A stretch of DNA of 10,255 nt from GCA-003244245 sp035714625 (lineage in GTDB: Bacteria; Actinomycetota; Actinomycetes; Mycobacteriales; Pseudonocardiaceae). This document shows, one piece after another, positions 1 to 6,079 of this stretch (its first letter is position 1; every line of letters begins with the position of its first letter). The notes under the pieces were generated by a model. It searched no databases. It was given only the letters and a program-made list of their open reading frames with translations, and had not been told where the DNA came from. A program made the position numbers and the translations under genes. Location: contig DASTLT010000275.1 in NCBI GenBank assembly GCA_035714625.1, forward strand, positions 1 through 10,255, in the 5' to 3' direction.

Positions 1-1
1 C

Positions 2-740
2 GAGGAGCTGCTCGACCGCCGCCCCGGGCAGCTGTCGGGCGGCCAGCAGCAGCGCGTGGCGATGGGCCGCGCGATCATCCGCAACCCCGCGGCGTACCTG
101 ATGGACGAGCCGCTTTCGAACCTCGACGCGAAGCTGCGCGTCGGCATGCGCGCCGAGCTCGCCCGCCTGCACGAGCGGCTCGGCACCACGACGGTCTACG
201 TCACGCACGACCAGGTGGAGGCCATGACGCTGGGCGACCGGGTCGCGGTCATGCGCAAGGGCCTCCTGCAGCAGGTCGCCACGCCGCGCGAGCTGTACGA
301 ACACCCGGTCAACCTCTTCGTCGCCGGGTTCATCGGCTCGCCGCCGATGAACTTCCTGCCGGCCACGGTGGAAGGAGACATGGTCGAGCTGCCCTTCGGC
401 AAGGTCCGTATCCCTTCCGAGAAGGCGGCCAAAGCGGCTGGTCGAGGAGTCCGCGCGAGGGCGGGGCAGGACCTTCCGTGGGCGGATCGAGGTGCTCGAG
501 TCGATGGGGTCGGACAAGTACGCCTACTTCTCGCTGTCCGGCGACCGGGCGATGTCCCAGGAACTGGAGGAGCTGGCCGCGGACGCGGGCACCGCTGATC
601 TGCCCGCCAGCGGCACCCAGCTCACCACCCGCCTCTCGGCAGCATCCCCCGCCGTCGAGGGTGAGCATCTGGACGTCTGGTTCGATCCCGAGCAAGTGCA
701 CGTCTTCGACCCCGCCGCCGGCCGCAACCTCACCGCCTGA
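2..740 (+). pseudogene. sugC: SugC-type ABC transporter ATPase, 5'-partial and frameshifted
   Basis: This is the nucleotide-binding subunit of a sugar ABC importer of the SugC/UgpC/MsmK type, which hydrolyses ATP at the inner membrane face. The window opens just before the signature LSGGQQQR (about 32-55). Walker B with D-loop (LMDEPLSNLD) and the H-loop (VYVTHDQVEAMT) follow. The first frame is good to about 435 (SEKAAKAA), then turns into arginine-rich nonsense and stops at 596-598. The regulatory C-terminal domain continues in another frame from about 438 (LVEES...) through VLESMGSDKYAYFS to NLTA and a stop at 738-740. The conserved G-(V/I)-R-P-E-H segment expected between the two halves is in neither frame, so some 40-50 bp plus the frame seem lost. 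The C-terminal sequence, and corA lying convergent downstream, resemble mycobacterial sugC of the LpqY-SugABC trehalose importer (recalled, not searched). The substrate is inferred. A sequencing or assembly error is possible. Confidence 0.8.
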
Positions 741-783
741 AGATTGGTGGCTTTTCAAGTACCCCCCACCCGCCGGGACAGCG

Positions 784-1623
784 TCAGCGGGACTGGCGGA
801 TCCGGTCCAGCACGGCGGGGTCCCAGTGGTGCGCGCGGATCAGCCGGTAGCGCTCCCGGGCCACCCAGATGTAGGCGTCAGCCTCGGTGCCCGGGCCGAC
901 AAGCTCAGCCTGGTGCATCATCCGGATCACCGGCAGGTACTCCTCGGCGTACCAGCGCCGGGCCACCGTCGCCCGGTCGGAGAACACCCCCTCGTCCTGT
1001 ATCAGCCGAAACCCCCACGCCTCGACCGCCTCGCCCAGCTCCGCGTAGCCCTCGGGCTTGGTGACCGAGATGGCGTCTCGGGCCGGTGGCTGCAACGGCA
1101 CCCGGTCGAGGAAGATCCGCCGGTAGTCCTTCATCAACAGGTCACCACGGTGCCGCACGCCTTGGGGCTCGACCCGGGTGAGCACCTCGGTGACGGCTGC
1201 CTCGATGGTGTGCAAGCCCAGCGCGTGGGCCACCGAGACCCGGTGGTGACCGTCACGCACGAAGTGCAGATCGCCGACCCGGTAGACGTCGATTGGCGGG
1301 ATCGGCTCGCCCCGCCGGGTCGCGATGGCGAGCCGCTCCCAGCGCTGCCGGACCCGCCCTGAGGTGGGCCGGAAGTAACGGTCGAAATCGCGCGTCTTGT
1401 CGACGCTGCCGACGATCGAGTCCAGCCGGATCACCTGATGGCCCAGCCGCCGCTCCCCCACCCTGCCCAGCGCCGCCACCACCTCGTCGAAGGGCAGCAC
1501 CAGGCTCACGTCATCGGGCTCCCGGCGCAGCCAGCCGGCCAGCCGGGAGAGCACCTGGCGCCGGCGCATGCGCAGGAAGTCGTGCTCGGCATCGGTCCGC
1601 GTGAACCCCGTGTCGCCATGCAT
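784..1623 (-). CDS. ParB-like nuclease-domain protein, function unknown
   Basis: A protein of 279 residues from the ATG at 1623. It carries a ParB/sulfiredoxin-like fold signature in the middle: IPPIDVYRVGDLHFVRDGHHRVSVAHALG, residues about 108-136, whose core is DGHHR at 124-128. True ParB partition proteins have a GERR-type CTP-binding box and a helix-turn-helix; I see neither clearly, so chromosome partitioning is not supported. The N-terminus is charged (FLRMRRRQVLSRLAGWLRRE) and the C-terminal half is rich in Trp, Tyr and Arg. A GTG at 1647 would give 287 residues and lies one base after the corA stop (TGAGGTG), favouring translational coupling. The ATG at 1623 was chosen because the protein looks family-like from MHGDTGF onward (recalled). 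It is probably co-transcribed with corA. It ends 43 bp from the convergent sugC remnant, with no obvious terminator between. The family is clear; the role is unknown. Confidence 0.8.
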   Translation of the reverse strand: MHGDTGFTRTDAEHDFLRMRRRQVLSRLAGWLRREPDDVSLVLPFDEVVAALGRVGERRLGHQVIRLDSIVGSVDKTRDFDRYFRPTSGRVRQRWERLAIATRRGEPIPPIDVYRVGDLHFVRDGHHRVSVAHALGLHTIEAAVTEVLTRVEPQGVRHRGDLLMKDYRRIFLDRVPLQPPARDAISVTKPEGYAELGEAVEAWGFRLIQDEGVFSDRATVARRWYAEEYLPVIRMMHQAELVGPGTEADAYIWVARERYRLIRAHHWDPAVLDRIRQSR

Positions 1624-1648
1624 ACCACCGAGGGTAGGTGCAGACACC

Positions 1649-2713
1649 TCACAACCAGCGGTTGCGCCGGAAGGCGCGGAACAGCGACCCGCAGGCCACC
1701 ACGACCACGCCGAGCACCAGGAAGTACCCGTATTGCAGGTGCAACTCGGGCATGTAGTCGAAGTTCATCCCATAGATACCGGCGATCATGGTCGGCACCG
1801 AGATGATCGCCACCCAGGCGGTGATCTTCCGCATGTCGTGGTTCTGCTGCATGGTGATCTTGGCGAGGGCCGCGTCGACCAGCGTGGTGAGCAGCTCGTC
1901 ATAGGACGACACCCGCTCGGACACGGTGGCCAGGTGGTCTTCCACGTCCCGGAAATACTCCCGCACCTGGACGGGGATCAGGGGCGAGCAGCCCTCAGCG
2001 AGCAGCCGCAGCGGCTTCGCCAGCGGGCGCACTGCCCGCCGCAGCTCCAGGATCTCGCGTTTCATCAGGTAGATCTGCGCGGAGTTGATCTCCGTATGGG
2101 GCGCGAAAACTCGGGACTCCATGATCTCGATGTCGTCCTCCACCGCGGCGGTCACCACCAGGTAGCGGTCGACCACCTGGTCGGCGACCGCGTGCAGCAC
2201 AGCGGCAGGTCCCAGCGCCAACTGCGCCGGGTCACGTTCCAGGTTGCGGCGCACCTCGGCCAGCCCGGAGTGGTTGCCATGGCGCACCGTCACCACAAAG
2301 TCCGGACCGAGGAAGACCATCACCTCACCGGTCTGGACGATCTCGTTGGCCGTGCCCGGGTCGGACTGCTCCACGTAGTTCACCGTCTTGAGCACCATGA
2401 ACAGCAGGTCGTCGTAGCGGTCCAGCTTGGGCCGCTGGTGGGCATGCACGGCATCCTCGACCGCGAGCTCGTGCAGGCCGAAGGTGTCCGCGACGCCCTG
2501 GATCTGCTGGCTGTCCGGCTCGTGCAGGCCGATCCAGACGAACCCCTTGCCGTGGTGACGGACCTCGGCCATCGCCTCGGTGGGGGTGCAGGAGCCGGGC
2601 AGCCGCCTGCCGTCGATGTAGACAGCGCAGTCCACCACGGGGGTGCGGGACCGGTGGGCAGCGGGGCGCACCGCGCGGGCGGCACGGTGACGCAGGTTGA
2701 CCAGAGAGGACAC
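1649..2713 (-). CDS. corA: CorA-family magnesium/cobalt transporter
   Basis: A CorA-type divalent cation channel (Mg2+, Co2+) forming a pentamer in the inner membrane. From the GTG at 2713 it has 354 residues: a large cytoplasmic alpha/beta and long-helix domain (1-295), TM1 about 298-318 ending in the hallmark GMN selectivity motif (315-317, within IYGMNFDYMPEL), and TM2 about 327-347 followed by a basic tail (FRRNRWL). Length and order are normal for the family. An upstream in-frame ATG at 2743 would add 10 residues but has no Shine-Dalgarno and lies in the loop of a predicted hairpin. The GTG at 2713 has GAGGAG at 2720-2725 with a 6-nt spacer, so it is preferred. The ParB-like gene follows after 1 or 25 bp depending on its start. 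Upstream lies a probable short leader ORF (2791-2850), which hints at translational control. Confidence 0.93.
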   Translation of the reverse strand: MSSLVNLRHRAARAVRPAAHRSRTPVVDCAVYIDGRRLPGSCTPTEAMAEVRHHGKGFVWIGLHEPDSQQIQGVADTFGLHELAVEDAVHAHQRPKLDRYDDLLFMVLKTVNYVEQSDPGTANEIVQTGEVMVFLGPDFVVTVRHGNHSGLAEVRRNLERDPAQLALGPAAVLHAVADQVVDRYLVVTAAVEDDIEIMESRVFAPHTEINSAQIYLMKREILELRRAVRPLAKPLRLLAEGCSPLIPVQVREYFRDVEDHLATVSERVSSYDELLTTLVDAALAKITMQQNHDMRKITAWVAIISVPTMIAGIYGMNFDYMPELHLQYGYFLVLGVVVVACGSLFRAFRRNRWL

Positions 2714-2719
2714 GACGGA

Positions 2720-2725
2720 CTCCTC
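2720..2725 (-). promoter_or_regulatory. Ribosome binding site deciding the corA start
   Basis: GAGGAG on the minus strand, 6 nt before the GTG at 2713. The competing ATG at 2743 has only GC-rich, non-Shine-Dalgarno sequence in front of it. This favours the shorter CorA. Confidence 0.65.
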
Positions 2726-2730
2726 GCAAA

Positions 2731-2764
2731 GCGGCGCGGTCATATCCGGGCTGTCGCGCGCCGC
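2731..2764 (-). promoter_or_regulatory. GC-rich stem-loop in the corA leader
   Basis: A perfect 8-bp inverted repeat on the minus strand: GCGGCGCG at 2757-2764 and CGCGCCGC at 2731-2738, separated by an 18-nt loop. It lies between the end of the leader ORF (2791) and the corA ribosome binding site (2720-2725). Only three T follow the stem, so it is a poor intrinsic terminator. A role in attenuation, or in masking the ribosome binding site, is inference. Confidence 0.5.
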
Positions 2765-2790
2765 ACCACCGGGGAGACCGGGCCGAGCAG

Positions 2791-2850
2791 TCAGTCAGCG
2801 AGGCCGTCGGCGGGGACGCGGCCGGTACTGCAGGGACTTCCGCTATCCAC
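2791..2850 (-). CDS. Putative 19-residue corA leader peptide
   Basis: A short ORF reading MDSGSPCSTGRVPADGLAD then TGA, starting at the GTG at 2850. Its ribosome binding site is the best in the window: AGGAGGTGA at 2855-2863 matches the usual 16S rRNA 3' end over nine bases, with 7 nt between GGAGG and the start. No longer plausible ORF uses this site. The frame that runs on into corA is not corA's own frame, and corA's frame has a stop upstream of 2743. The peptide ends 77 nt before the GTG at 2713, and a stem-loop lies between. Enterobacterial corA and mgtA carry leader peptides (CorL, MgtL) that couple leader translation to Rho-dependent termination. Analogy with those is inference, and there is no sequence similarity I can claim. 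It contains one Cys and two Pro. Confidence 0.5.
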   Translation of the reverse strand: MDSGSPCSTGRVPADGLAD

Positions 2851-2899
2851 GTCCTCACCTCCTCGCGTTCGGGGGATGGCTCCGGGCGAAGCCGCTGCC

Positions 2900-2905
2900 T
2901 AGGGT
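2900..2905 (+). promoter_or_regulatory. Possible -10 element for the MaoC-like gene
   Basis: TAGGGT fits the actinobacterial TANNNT -10 pattern and would start a transcript of about 24 nt leader, enough to hold the GAGGAG at 2924-2929. No convincing -35 lies 16-18 nt upstream. The overlapping minus-strand TACCCT (2901-2906) could serve the divergent corA unit. Both are weak guesses. Confidence 0.3.
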
Positions 2906-2935
2906 ACTCCCAGTGCCAGCAGCGAGGAGACTGAC

Positions 2936-3439
2936 GTGCAGTTCGGGCGGTACTTCGAGGAGTTCGAGGTGGGGGCGGTCTACAAGCACTGGCCGGGCAA
3001 GACGGTCACCGAGTATGACGATCACCTGTTCTGCCTGCTGACCATGAACCATCACCCGCTGCACCTTGACGCGCACTACGCCGAGACGACCACCGACTTC
3101 GGCCGCAACGTGGTGGTCGGGAACTACGTCTACTCGCTGGTGCTCGGAATGTCGGTGCCGGACGTCTCAGGCAAGGCGATCGCCAACCTCGAGGTGGAGT
3201 CGCTGCGTCACCTCAAGCCGACGTTCCACGGCGACACCATCTACGCCGAGAGCGAGGTGCTGGGCAAGACTCCGTCGAAGTCCCGCGACGACCGCGGGGT
3301 GGTGCAGGTCGAGACCCGCGGCTACAAGCAGGACGGCACCGTGGTCTGCGTCTTCCGGCGCAAGGTGATGGTCCCCATGCGCTCCTACGGCCAGACCCGC
3401 GGCGGCGAGCAACCCGGCCGCCCCCAGCCCCAGCTCTAG
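2936..3439 (+). CDS. MaoC-family (hotdog) dehydratase/enoyl-CoA hydratase-like
   Basis: A single-domain MaoC-like hotdog protein of 167 residues. The family hydrates or dehydrates CoA thioesters in the cytoplasm. The N-terminus has the usual FEEFEVG opening, a strand before TVTEYDDHLFCLLT, and the active-site helix motif MNHHPLHLDAHYA at 37-49. The terminal strands (HGDTIYAESEVL, VVQVETRGYKQDG, VFRRKVMVP) are intact. In the hydratase-2 motif the catalytic residues are Asp and His (G-D-x-N-P-x-H). Here the Asp position is Asn38 and the Asn position is His40, while His43 is kept; related proteins near CoA-ester lyases share this kind of TMN..PLH variant (recalled). The GTG start has GAGGAG at 2924-2929 with a 6-nt spacer. 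The substrate cannot be deduced and no pathway partner is adjacent. It is convergent with the NUDIX gene 16 bp downstream. Confidence 0.88.
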   Translation: MQFGRYFEEFEVGAVYKHWPGKTVTEYDDHLFCLLTMNHHPLHLDAHYAETTTDFGRNVVVGNYVYSLVLGMSVPDVSGKAIANLEVESLRHLKPTFHGDTIYAESEVLGKTPSKSRDDRGVVQVETRGYKQDGTVVCVFRRKVMVPMRSYGQTRGGEQPGRPQPQL

Positions 3440-3455
3440 CTCATCGGCGCGAGGC

Positions 3456-3872
3456 TCAGCGGGGCAAGCAGTTCCACGTCGTGAGCGCCTCGAGGAGTCC
3501 TTCCACCACGGGCAACGCAGCCAGGCCGGCCGCGTCGCACCATCGGACGTCGGCGGCGTCGTCACCGGCCCGCAGCGTCCCGCCCGCCGGGCGGCAGAGG
3601 TAGTCGTGAATGTCGAACGTCGCACCATCGGGTGCCGGGCAGGCGACGCTGCCCACCGCGCCGAGGATCTCGGCCTGCAGACCGGTCTCCTCGACCACCT
3701 CACGGCACACCGCCTGATGATCGGTCTCGCCCGGCTCGACCCGCCCGCCGGGAACCGACCACCGGTCGCGTCCCGGCTCGTGCGCCCTCCTGACCAGCAA
3801 CAACCTGCCAGCGCGGTCGAAAATCACCGCACCGACACAGCGGATGGCCGGCCCCGTCACGCGCCCCGACAC
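3456..3872 (-). CDS. NUDIX hydrolase
   Basis: A compact NUDIX hydrolase of 138 residues, cleaving a nucleoside diphosphate linked to some group X with divalent metal. The full Nudix box is present at residues 43-65: G-x5-E-x7-R-E-V-V-E-E-T-G-L, all key residues intact. It is preceded by the usual strand GAVIFDRAGRLLLVRRA and WSVPGGRVEPGE. The sequence gives no reliable substrate; a nucleotide or ADP-ribose-like compound is the generic expectation. The GTG at 3872 has no clear ribosome binding site. A GTG at 3860 (134 residues) lies 8 nt after TAGTGT (3869-3874), which fits a leaderless promoter and is a fair alternative. It is divergent from the small membrane gene pair. Confidence 0.9.
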   Translation of the reverse strand: MSGRVTGPAIRCVGAVIFDRAGRLLLVRRAHEPGRDRWSVPGGRVEPGETDHQAVCREVVEETGLQAEILGAVGSVACPAPDGATFDIHDYLCRPAGGTLRAGDDAADVRWCDAAGLAALPVVEGLLEALTTWNCLPR

Positions 3873-3909
3873 TAGCCCATCGGGGATCCCCCCGCACCCT
3901 GCTCAGCGC

Positions 3910-3952
3910 AGTGCGGTAGAAACTCGCGGGAGTGGTGACGGAGTGCGGTACA
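3910..3952 (+). promoter_or_regulatory. Paired AGTGCGGTA boxes upstream of the first small gene
   Basis: AGTGCGGTA occurs at 3910-3918 and 3942-3950, 32 bp apart. The second box sits in a 20-nt block (3933-3952, TGGTGACGGAGTGCGGTACA) that is identical upstream of the duplicate gene at 4337-4356. The spacing is about three helical turns, as expected for paired protein-binding sites. No standard -35/-10 pair could be fitted. The function is inferred from the repetition only. Confidence 0.45.
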
Positions 3953-4002
3953 CCCGGTGCACTGAGTTGACCCGCGCATGGCGCGAGACGAGGATGGTCG
4001 CG

Positions 4003-4173
4003 GTGAGTGCAAACGCGAAGAAGTACCTGAGCTGGATCATCATCGCGTTCGTGCTGTTCTTCGTGCTGGGCCAGCCCGAGCAGGCCGCCGGGATCGTGCA
4101 TGGTGCGCTGCGTATGCTGCAGGACGCGGCCGAAGCCGCTATCACCTTCATGAAGACGCTGACCGTCCAGTAG
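4003..4173 (+). CDS. Small one-helix membrane protein, copy 1
   Basis: A 56-residue protein starting MSANAKKYLSW. One transmembrane helix (about 9-26, LSWIIIAFVLFFVLG) follows a short basic N-terminus. Then comes an amphipathic segment rich in Ala (AAGIVHGALRMLQDAAEAAITFMKTL) that could lie on the membrane. No catalytic motif is visible and the function is unknown. I recall similar tiny proteins in other actinobacteria but cannot name a family. The GTG at 4003 was chosen over the ATG at 3994 because GAGG at 3990-3993 is 9 nt away and the duplicate copy conserves the GTG but not the ATG. The downstream copy (4406-4576) is the same length and differs at only three residues (10, 54, 56). Confidence 0.75.
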   Translation: MSANAKKYLSWIIIAFVLFFVLGQPEQAAGIVHGALRMLQDAAEAAITFMKTLTVQ

Positions 4174-4314
4174 AGGGAGGCGTGCCACCACAGCCGGTTT
4201 CACAACCTAGCTGCTGTTCGGGACCACTGCCGCATCGAGCGGCCCCCGGTCGAGTGACGTTGTCACGCAGATGGCCGGTAGTCCTGGCGAGGTCCCGTAG
4301 TTGCGGCTGCGCCA

Positions 4315-4356
4315 AGTGCGGTACAGCCCTGTGGATTGGTGACGGAGTGCGGTACA
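4315..4356 (+). promoter_or_regulatory. Paired AGTGCGGTA boxes upstream of the second small gene
   Basis: AGTGCGGTACA occurs at 4315-4325 and 4346-4356, 31 bp apart. This repeats the arrangement before copy 1. The block TGGTGACGGAGTGCGGTACA at 4337-4356 is identical to 3933-3952, while flanking bases have diverged, suggesting the boxes are under selection. The bound factor is unknown. Confidence 0.45.
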
Positions 4357-4405
4357 ACGGTTGCGCAAACCTAACCCGCGCAGGTGCGAGACGAGGGTGG
4401 TCGCG

Positions 4406-4576
4406 GTGAGTGCCAACGCGAAGAAGTACCTGACCTGGATCATCATCGCGTTCGTGCTGTTCTTCGTGCTGGGCCAGCCCGAACAGGCGGCCGGCATCGT
4501 GCATGGTGCGCTGCGTATGCTGCAGGACGCGGCCGAAGCTGCCATCACCTTCATGAAGACGCTGTTCGTCAGATAA
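4406..4576 (+). CDS. Small one-helix membrane protein, copy 2
   Basis: A 56-residue paralogue of the gene at 4003, starting MSANAKKYLTW: the same single transmembrane helix and Ala-rich amphipathic tail, with substitutions Ser10 to Thr, Thr54 to Phe and Gln56 to Arg. The GTG is preceded by GAGGG about 9 nt upstream. It lies 17 bp before the PH-domain membrane protein and is probably translated from the same message, so a role at the membrane together with that protein is a reasonable inference. The duplicate keeps its own upstream boxes, so the two copies can be controlled separately or simply add dosage. No known function. Confidence 0.75.
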   Translation: MSANAKKYLTWIIIAFVLFFVLGQPEQAAGIVHGALRMLQDAAEAAITFMKTLFVR

Positions 4577-4593
4577 GCAGAGGCGGCCTCCAC

Positions 4594-5148
4594 ATGCTCA
4601 GTCCCCGGGATCCCGATGAATATCTGCTACCCACCGAGCGGCGGGTGATCCGGGTGCGGCGGCACTGGGCCTACCTGACCCGGGTGCTGCTGGAGACCGC
4701 AGGGGTCCTGGTGGTGGTGATCGGGCTGTCCTACCCGCTGGCCGGTGCAGGGGAGGGGGTCGGGCTGATCCAGACGGTGCTCTGGTTCGTCGCGCTGGGC
4801 GCGGTGCTGCGCCTGGCCTACCGCGTGCTGGAGTGGTGGGTCGAGCGGGTCGTGGTCACCGACAAGCGGTTTATGCTGACCACCGGCGTGCTGGAGACGA
4901 AGATCTCGCTGATGCCGATCACCAAGGTGACCGACATGAGCTACACCCGGCCCATTATCGGCCGGATGCTCGGTTTCGGCACGCTGCGGGTGGAGTCGGC
5001 CGGGCAGAAACAGGACCTGGAGCGCATCGACTACCTGCCCAGGCCCGAGGAGGTCTACGATGCGATCTCCGAGCTGATCTTCGGGGAGAAGGGGGAAGGC
5101 CGCAAGCCCTCCCTGGTGCCGCCGCGCAGCCGGGGCCGGCGTCGCTGA
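4594..5148 (+). CDS. Bacterial PH-domain (YdbS/DUF304-like) membrane protein
   Basis: A 184-residue integral membrane protein. After a polar N-terminus (1-27) come two transmembrane helices, about 30-47 and 57-77. A bacterial PH-type domain (bPH2) follows at about 80-165, recognisable by VVVTDKRFMLTTGVLETKISLMPITKVTDMSY, then LGFGTLRVESAGQ and LPRPEEVYDAI. The tail is basic (SRGRRR). The domain is on the cytoplasmic side. The family has no settled biochemical role; scaffolding or regulating membrane proteins is the usual suggestion. The ATG has AGAGG (near 4580) about 9 nt upstream. It sits between the small membrane protein and the PHP gene (7 bp gap), as a middle member of a plus-strand operon. 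Confidence 0.87.
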   Translation: MLSPRDPDEYLLPTERRVIRVRRHWAYLTRVLLETAGVLVVVIGLSYPLAGAGEGVGLIQTVLWFVALGAVLRLAYRVLEWWVERVVVTDKRFMLTTGVLETKISLMPITKVTDMSYTRPIIGRMLGFGTLRVESAGQKQDLERIDYLPRPEEVYDAISELIFGEKGEGRKPSLVPPRSRGRRR

Positions 5149-5155
5149 CCCAGCC

Positions 5156-6022
5156 GTGCGCATCGACCTGCACGCCCACTCCACCGCCTCCGACGGCACC
5201 GACACCCCCGGCGAGCTGGTGCGGGCGGCAGCGGCGGCCGGTCTGGACGTCGTCGCGATCACCGACCACGACACCACCGCCGGGTGGACCGAGGCCGTCG
5301 ATGCCTTGCCGAGCGGCCTGCGACTGGTCCGCGGCGCGGAGTTCTCCTGCGTCGCGCCGGACGGCCTGGGCGGGACGGTGTCGGTGCACCTGCTCGGATA
5401 TCTGTTCGATTCCACCGCGCCGGCGATCACCGCCGAGCAGGCCCGGCTACGCGACGAACGGCGCGCGCGACTGCACACCATGGCGCAGCGGATGGCCGCC
5501 GACGGGCTTGCGGTGCACCCCGACGCGCTGCTCGCCGGCCTGCCGCCGGACCTACCGGTCGGCCGGCCCCATCTGGCCCGGGCCCTGATCACGGCCGGGT
5601 TGGCGGGCAGCGTCGACGAGGCGTTCCACCACTACCTGTCCCCCACCAGCCCATACTACGCCGAGCGTGCCGACACCGAGGTCACCGCTGCGGTCCGGAT
5701 GGTCCGGGCGGCGGGCGGGGTCCCGGTACTGGCGCACGCCTTGGCTCGCCGCCGCGGTCCGGTGGTGCGCCCGGAGGTGATCGTCGAGCTGGCTGCCCGC
5801 GGGCTCGCCGGGGTGGAGGTCGACCACCCCGACCATACCGAGGACGACCGCGCGGTGCTGCGGGATCTCGCGGCCGAGCTGGACCTGCTGGTTACCGGAT
5901 CCAGTGACTACCACGGGGCGAACAAGGCGGTCCGGCTGGGACAGGAGACCACCGCCGCACCGGAGCTGGAGCGGATCGAGGCACTGGCGGCGGGGCGCGG
6001 CATCGCGCTGGTGCGAGGCTGA
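5156..6022 (+). CDS. PHP-domain phosphoesterase (YciV/TrpH-type)
   Basis: A soluble PHP-domain metal hydrolase of 288 residues. Metal ligands are visible in order: His6 and His8 in DLHAHST, Asp13, Asp37-His38 in ITDHD, Glu62 in GAEFS, His78, His194 in VLAHA, and Asp251 and His253 in GSSDYHG. The size and the insert after the third motif fit the YciV/TrpH group. Characterised members act as 5'-3' exoribonuclease (RNase AM) or as nucleoside 3',5'-bisphosphate phosphatase; which activity applies here cannot be told. It starts at a GTG 7 bp after the PH-domain gene, so it is probably co-translated. It is followed after 57 bp by the RecB-like nuclease. Confidence 0.88.
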   Translation: MRIDLHAHSTASDGTDTPGELVRAAAAAGLDVVAITDHDTTAGWTEAVDALPSGLRLVRGAEFSCVAPDGLGGTVSVHLLGYLFDSTAPAITAEQARLRDERRARLHTMAQRMAADGLAVHPDALLAGLPPDLPVGRPHLARALITAGLAGSVDEAFHHYLSPTSPYYAERADTEVTAAVRMVRAAGGVPVLAHALARRRGPVVRPEVIVELAARGLAGVEVDHPDHTEDDRAVLRDLAAELDLLVTGSSDYHGANKAVRLGQETTAAPELERIEALAAGRGIALVRG

Positions 6023-6066
6023 GCGGCGCGCGGGCCGCGGTTGCGGTGCGGGGACGTCGCAGCGGG

Positions 6067-6072
6067 TACGGT
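6067..6072 (+). promoter_or_regulatory. Possible leaderless -10 element before the RecB-like gene
   Basis: TACGGT fits TANNNT and ends 7 nt before the ATG at 6080. That is the spacing seen for leaderless actinobacterial messages, in which the first transcribed base is the A of the ATG. The nearest TTG-type -35 (TTGCGG, 6041-6046) is 20 nt away, too far to be convincing. GGTGGG at 6070-6074 could instead be a weak ribosome binding site. Confidence 0.3.
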
Positions 6073-6079
6073 GGGCGCG

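Larger units (their letters stand above)
3910..4590 (+). repeat. Tandem duplication of a ~400-bp gene unit
   Basis: Two direct copies with a period of 403 bp measured between start codons (4003 and 4406). Each has paired AGTGCGGTA boxes, a conserved GAGACGAGG(A/G)TGGTCGCG leader, a 56-codon gene and a related sequence after the stop (CAGTAGAGGGAGGCG versus CAGATAAGCAGAGGCG). Copy 2 runs into the start of the PH-domain gene. Copy 1 runs into about 140 bp with no gene. The coding parts are nearly identical; the spacers are clearly diverged. Confidence 0.8.

Noticed and set aside
784..1647. Chromosome partition protein ParB
   Set aside because: No parA neighbour, no GERR-type box and no clear helix-turn-helix; only the ParB-like fold signature is supported.
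1568..2902. A long open frame of 444 codons on the plus strand opposite corA
   Set aside because: The His/Val/Arg-rich translation resembles no protein, and the minus strand encodes an unmistakable CorA. It is a GC-rich shadow frame.
3990..3996. ATG at 3994 as start of the first small membrane gene
   Set aside because: It abuts the Shine-Dalgarno and is not conserved in the second copy, while the GTG at 4003 is.
4254..4266. Small palindrome GTGAC-GTT-GTCAC between the duplicated genes
   Set aside because: Only five base pairs, not repeated near the other copy, and easily due to chance in GC-rich DNA.
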